This document shows, piece after piece, positions 5,692 through 8,069 of a stretch of 8,069 bases of DNA. The stretch's first letter is position 1. Every line of letters starts with the position of its first letter. Location: positions 1 through 8,069 of the forward strand of contig JBHEMU010000030.1 of NCBI GenBank assembly GCA_046262415.1, read 5' to 3'. This DNA comes from JACDAS01 sp046262415 (lineage in GTDB: Bacteria > Actinomycetota > Thermoleophilia > Gaiellales > Gaiellaceae). The notes under the pieces were generated by a model that was not told the origin of the DNA, made no database searches, and saw nothing but the letters and a program-made list of their open reading frames with translations. The position numbers and the translations under genes are program-made.

Positions 5692-6831
5692 TCAGGAACC
5701 CGGAGGTTCGAGCAGGTCGACGGTGATCGAGCGGGCGGCGTCCTCCCGGAACCTGATCTCGTAGTCGCGCTTCCGCCGTCGCTCCGAGCGTTGGAATGCG
5801 GCCAGGCGCCGGCCCAGGTCGTTCTTGCCCGTGCGGTTCGTCAGGTGGAGGGCGAAGTCGTCGTCGTCCCTCGCCTCCGAGATCATCCGGAGCGCCGCCA
5901 TCTCCGGGTTGTGGTCGGTGCCGTCGCTCGAGACGACGTAGTGGTCGGCGACGACATTCCGGAAGAAGTCGGTCTCGACGTTCCGGTCGCTCCCGTGGTG
6001 CGGAAGCTTGAGCAGGTCGACCTCGAGCGGCGGCTTGTCGAGGAGGCCGGCGGCCTTCAGCCCGTCGAGGATGTCGTCGCCGCGGGCGTCGCCGGTCAGC
6101 AGCATCGTCTTGCCCTTCATCGTGACGAGGACGACGAGGCTCGAGAGGTTGTATACCGACCGGTCGAGGTAGCCGGCCACCCTGGTCGGCGAGAGCTTGC
6201 GCTTGCGGACGTCCTCGTCCCAGCGCTCCTGCAAGTCCTGCAGGCGCTCGGCGCCGGGGCCGACCACGAGCAGCTCGAGGCCCTCCCCCCAGTCGAAGGT
6301 CTTCGGTCCGCAGAGGAGGTCGCCGCCGCGGGGGTCGCCGCTCAGCCCGAGGGCCGCTGCATTGTCCCGGAGCGCGCGGCCCTGGCCGATGCTGGCGACG
6401 ACGGCCCGGGCCGGTGCGCTGATCGGCAGGTCGGCAGGCCCGGCGCCGGAGGCGAGCGCGCTCACCTCGGCCGGAGCGGCCGCGAGCGCGTCGCTCCCGA
6501 GCAGGTCGTCGAAACTGTTGTGCCAGAGGGCGAGGATGCGGTACGCGCTCTCGACCCCGTCGCGGCGCTCCTGCACGAGCTGGTTCGTGAGATCGAGGAT
6601 GCCGACCACGTGGTCGTCGTCGATGTGGCTGACCATCACGAGCTGGAGCGGCAGCGGCTCGTCGGGTGACCGGGCCTGCTTGAGCTCGTCGAGGCGGGGC
6701 CGCAGGCTCCGCTTGTAGACCCCGCTCGGCCCGCCGTCGACGACGATCAGCCGCGGCGCGTCGTCCAGGCCGTAGTGCAGCAGCAGCGAGTCGCCCTGGT
6801 CGGCCTGGAGCGCTTCGAGCGAGAAGATCAT
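5692..6831 (-). CDS. ComEC-like metallo-beta-lactamase-fold hydrolase
   Basis: This 379-residue cytoplasmic protein has the metallo-beta-lactamase fold in its ComEC/Rec2-type variant. The opening strand GDSLLLHY leads to VDGG (32-35), then the metal motif SHIDDDH at 68-74, in which H69, D71, D73 and H74 replace the classical HxHxDH in the ComEC manner. Later come LTGDAR with D248, LKLPHHGS with H278/H279, and VSSDG with H307. All expected metal ligands are thus visible. There is no signal peptide or membrane segment, so it is a stand-alone hydrolase, not a DNA-uptake channel; a nucleic acid or nucleotide phosphodiester substrate is an inference from family resemblance. A charged insert occupies about 85-225. 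ATG 6831 begins seven bases after the stop of the S8 peptidase gene and has little ribosome binding site, so coupled translation is likely. The two probably form one functional unit. Confidence 0.85.
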   Translation of the reverse strand: MIFSLEALQADQGDSLLLHYGLDDAPRLIVVDGGPSGVYKRSLRPRLDELKQARSPDEPLPLQLVMVSHIDDDHVVGILDLTNQLVQERRDGVESAYRILALWHNSFDDLLGSDALAAAPAEVSALASGAGPADLPISAPARAVVASIGQGRALRDNAAALGLSGDPRGGDLLCGPKTFDWGEGLELLVVGPGAERLQDLQERWDEDVRKRKLSPTRVAGYLDRSVYNLSSLVVLVTMKGKTMLLTGDARGDDILDGLKAAGLLDKPPLEVDLLKLPHHGSDRNVETDFFRNVVADHYVVSSDGTDHNPEMAALRMISEARDDDDFALHLTNRTGKNDLGRRLAAFQRSERRRKRDYEIRFREDAARSITVDLLEPPGS

Positions 6832-6838
6832 GCCGCGC

Positions 6839-8069
6839 TCAGACCGCCTGGAGCGCGCGCAGCACGTCCAGCATGCCGCTGCCCTGGAAGTACCGCTCGC
6901 GACCGAGGTCGGTGGCGTTCTCGCAGAGCACCTGCTTGATCCGCTCCGGGTCCCCGATCAGCTCCGAGTAGCGGGCCATCAGCAGCGCGGCGGCGGCGCT
7001 CACGTGGGGCGCGGCCATGCTCGTCCCGTCCATCGTCTTCACCTTCCGGCCGGGGATCGGCGAGACGATCTTCTCGCCGGGCGCGACGAGATCGGGCTTC
7101 AGCCGACCGTCGCCCGTCGGCCCGCGGCTCGAGAAGTAGGAGACGCCGTAGGAGTGCGGCCGGTAGCGGTGCGTGGCGCCGACCGTGATCACGCCCTCCG
7201 TGTTGCCCGGGTCGGTGATGCTGATGCTGCGGTAGCCCTCGGTCGAGTCCCCCCGGACCGTCTGGTAGCGGGCGTAGCCGTCGTTGCCGGCCGCCGCGAC
7301 CACGACCGTGCCGGCGCCGACGACCCGCTCGCACTCCTCGCAGACCGGGGTGCGCCCGCACGCGTAGTTCGCCACGTCGTGCCGGATCGAGAGGCTGAGG
7401 TTGACGCCGTGGACCTGGACTCGATCCTTGTTCTCGTTCAGGTACCTGACGAACTGCAGCGCCGCGATCACCGCGAACTCGTCGCCGGTCCCGTCCTCGC
7501 GCAGCACGCGCAGGTCGTAGAGCTCGAGACCTGCGGCGATGCCGGCGAGGTTGTGGTCGTCCGGCATGTCCTCGTCGGTCGTCCGCCAGTCCGCCGTCAG
7601 GATCCCGGCGACGTGCGTGCCGTGCTCGTGCGCCGGCACGACGTACGCGCCCTCCTCGTGCGAAACGCGCAGGAGCGGCTCGAGCGCGACCCAGTCGATC
7701 GGCCGGCCGCTGCCGAGCGCCCGCTTGAGGTCGTCGGCGCGCATCCGCTCCACCTCGGTCAGGGCACGTCCGCCGACGCCGCCGAGCTCGCTGCCCGGCG
7801 TGAGCAGGTCGCGCAGCCGCGTGAAGTCGTAGGTCTGGATCACCCGGGTCCGGTTCTTCCAGGCCCCGCCGGACGCGGGCCGCTCGAACGGCTTCGGATA
7901 GAGCTTCTGCTTCTTGTCGTCCCGCTTGCGCAGGGCCGGGTGGGTCGCGTCGATCCCTGCGTCGATCACCGCCCAGCGCAGGTCCCGGCAATTCAGGTCG
8001 AAGAGGCGAACGGCAGCGTCCGCCTTCACCGCCAGGATCGACCGGGCGATCGCGGTCGTGGCGGGACGG
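6839..8069 (-). CDS. Subtilisin-like S8 serine peptidase (N-terminus beyond window)
   Basis: The frame stays open to the right edge, so the N-terminus is missing; the GTG at 8029 is internal, because in-frame sequence upstream (ATTAIARSILAVKA) reads as protein. Numbering from that GTG codon, the catalytic triad is D23 in WAVIDAGID, H136 in HEHGTHVAGI and S337 in DGTSMAAPHV, with oxyanion N249 in AAAGNDG. The segment SSRGPTGDGRLKPDLVAPG is also characteristic of the family. All catalytic residues are intact. The D-to-H distance of 113 residues is far longer than subtilisin's 32, because of a charged insert at about 35-130. A cysteine cluster (C224, C230, C233) lies before N249. The visible part has no membrane helix; whether a propeptide or signal precedes cannot be seen. 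It is the upstream gene of a two-gene unit with the MBL hydrolase. Its role may be effector or processing protease in a conflict system, or a plain intracellular protease. Confidence 0.93.
   Translation of the reverse strand, partial: RPATTAIARSILAVKADAAVRLFDLNCRDLRWAVIDAGIDATHPALRKRDDKKQKLYPKPFERPASGGAWKNRTRVIQTYDFTRLRDLLTPGSELGGVGGRALTEVERMRADDLKRALGSGRPIDWVALEPLLRVSHEEGAYVVPAHEHGTHVAGILTADWRTTDEDMPDDHNLAGIAAGLELYDLRVLREDGTGDEFAVIAALQFVRYLNENKDRVQVHGVNLSLSIRHDVANYACGRTPVCEECERVVGAGTVVVAAAGNDGYARYQTVRGDSTEGYRSISITDPGNTEGVITVGATHRYRPHSYGVSYFSSRGPTGDGRLKPDLVAPGEKIVSPIPGRKVKTMDGTSMAAPHVSAAAALLMARYSELIGDPERIKQVLCENATDLGRERYFQGSGMLDVLRALQAV

Noticed and set aside
5667..5726. 19-codon open frame starting at ATG 5667 after GGAGG
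   Set aside because: The ribosome-binding-like sequence is real but the frame is tiny, has no hydrophobic or conserved features, and overlaps the MBL gene end and the putative terminator.
5791..6669. 292-codon plus-strand open frame rich in Val, Glu, Arg and Asp
   Set aside because: It is exactly antisense to the MBL hydrolase, whose metal motifs are unmistakable. The composition is that of a GC-rich shadow frame, with no recognisable domain.
6828..7991. 387-codon minus-strand frame overlapping the S8 peptidase
   Set aside because: It is Arg-rich and low-complexity, in a shifted frame of the peptidase gene, whose catalytic triad is intact.
1..8069. CRISPR arrays, tRNA or rRNA genes, insertion sequences, attachment sites
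   Set aside because: No short regularly spaced DNA repeats, no tRNA-like cloverleaf or rRNA stretches, no transposase or integrase motifs and no flanking inverted repeats were seen on reading.

Overview
The window is very GC-rich, uses GTG as well as ATG starts, and has hexamers of the actinobacterial -10 type (TANNNT or close to it) sitting almost directly on start codons. With a DUF5995 protein and a class F-type sortase fused to surface repeats, this points to a high-GC actinomycetote, probably Thermoleophilia (Gaiellales or Solirubrobacterales) and probably metagenome-derived. The taxonomic call is inference, because no rRNA is present.

Layout. (1) 1-618, minus: a DUF5995 protein that runs off the left edge, with a possible frameshift close to its start. 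(2) 721-3453, plus: a 910-residue exported protein with a signal peptide, a Cys/Gln-containing N-terminal domain that may be a thioester domain, an Ig-like domain, four repeats with an exact 112-residue cysteine period, and a C-terminal sortase. (3) 3495-4200, plus: an overlapping MNT nucleotidyltransferase and HEPN gene pair, i.e. a MntA/HepT-like (type VII) toxin-antitoxin module. A strong GC hairpin follows. (4) 4244-4525, minus: a 93-residue membrane protein with three hydrophobic segments. (5) 4688-5658, plus: a CorA-family Mg2+/Co2+ transporter broken by one missing base just before its first membrane helix. (6) 5692-8069, minus: a tightly coupled pair of a subtilisin-like S8 peptidase (N-terminus beyond the right edge) and a ComEC-like cytoplasmic metallo-beta-lactamase-fold hydrolase.

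How the genes relate. The only clear functional units are the MNT/HEPN pair (14-nt overlap) and the S8/MBL pair (7-nt gap). The S8/MBL pair resembles two-component effector sets in bacterial conflict systems, for example the MBL and protease genes accompanying a STAND NTPase in type 1 AVAST. No STAND or other sensor lies inside the window, so a defence role stays a hypothesis that depends on what lies beyond base 8069. The sortase-adhesin fusion and the CorA gene look like independent transcription units, each with a leaderless-type promoter.

Most unusual points: the sortase fused to strictly periodic disulfide-type repeats with one unpaired N-terminal cysteine, the S8/MBL operon, and two probable single-base losses (clear in CorA, possible in DUF5995), both in short GC-trinucleotide contexts.
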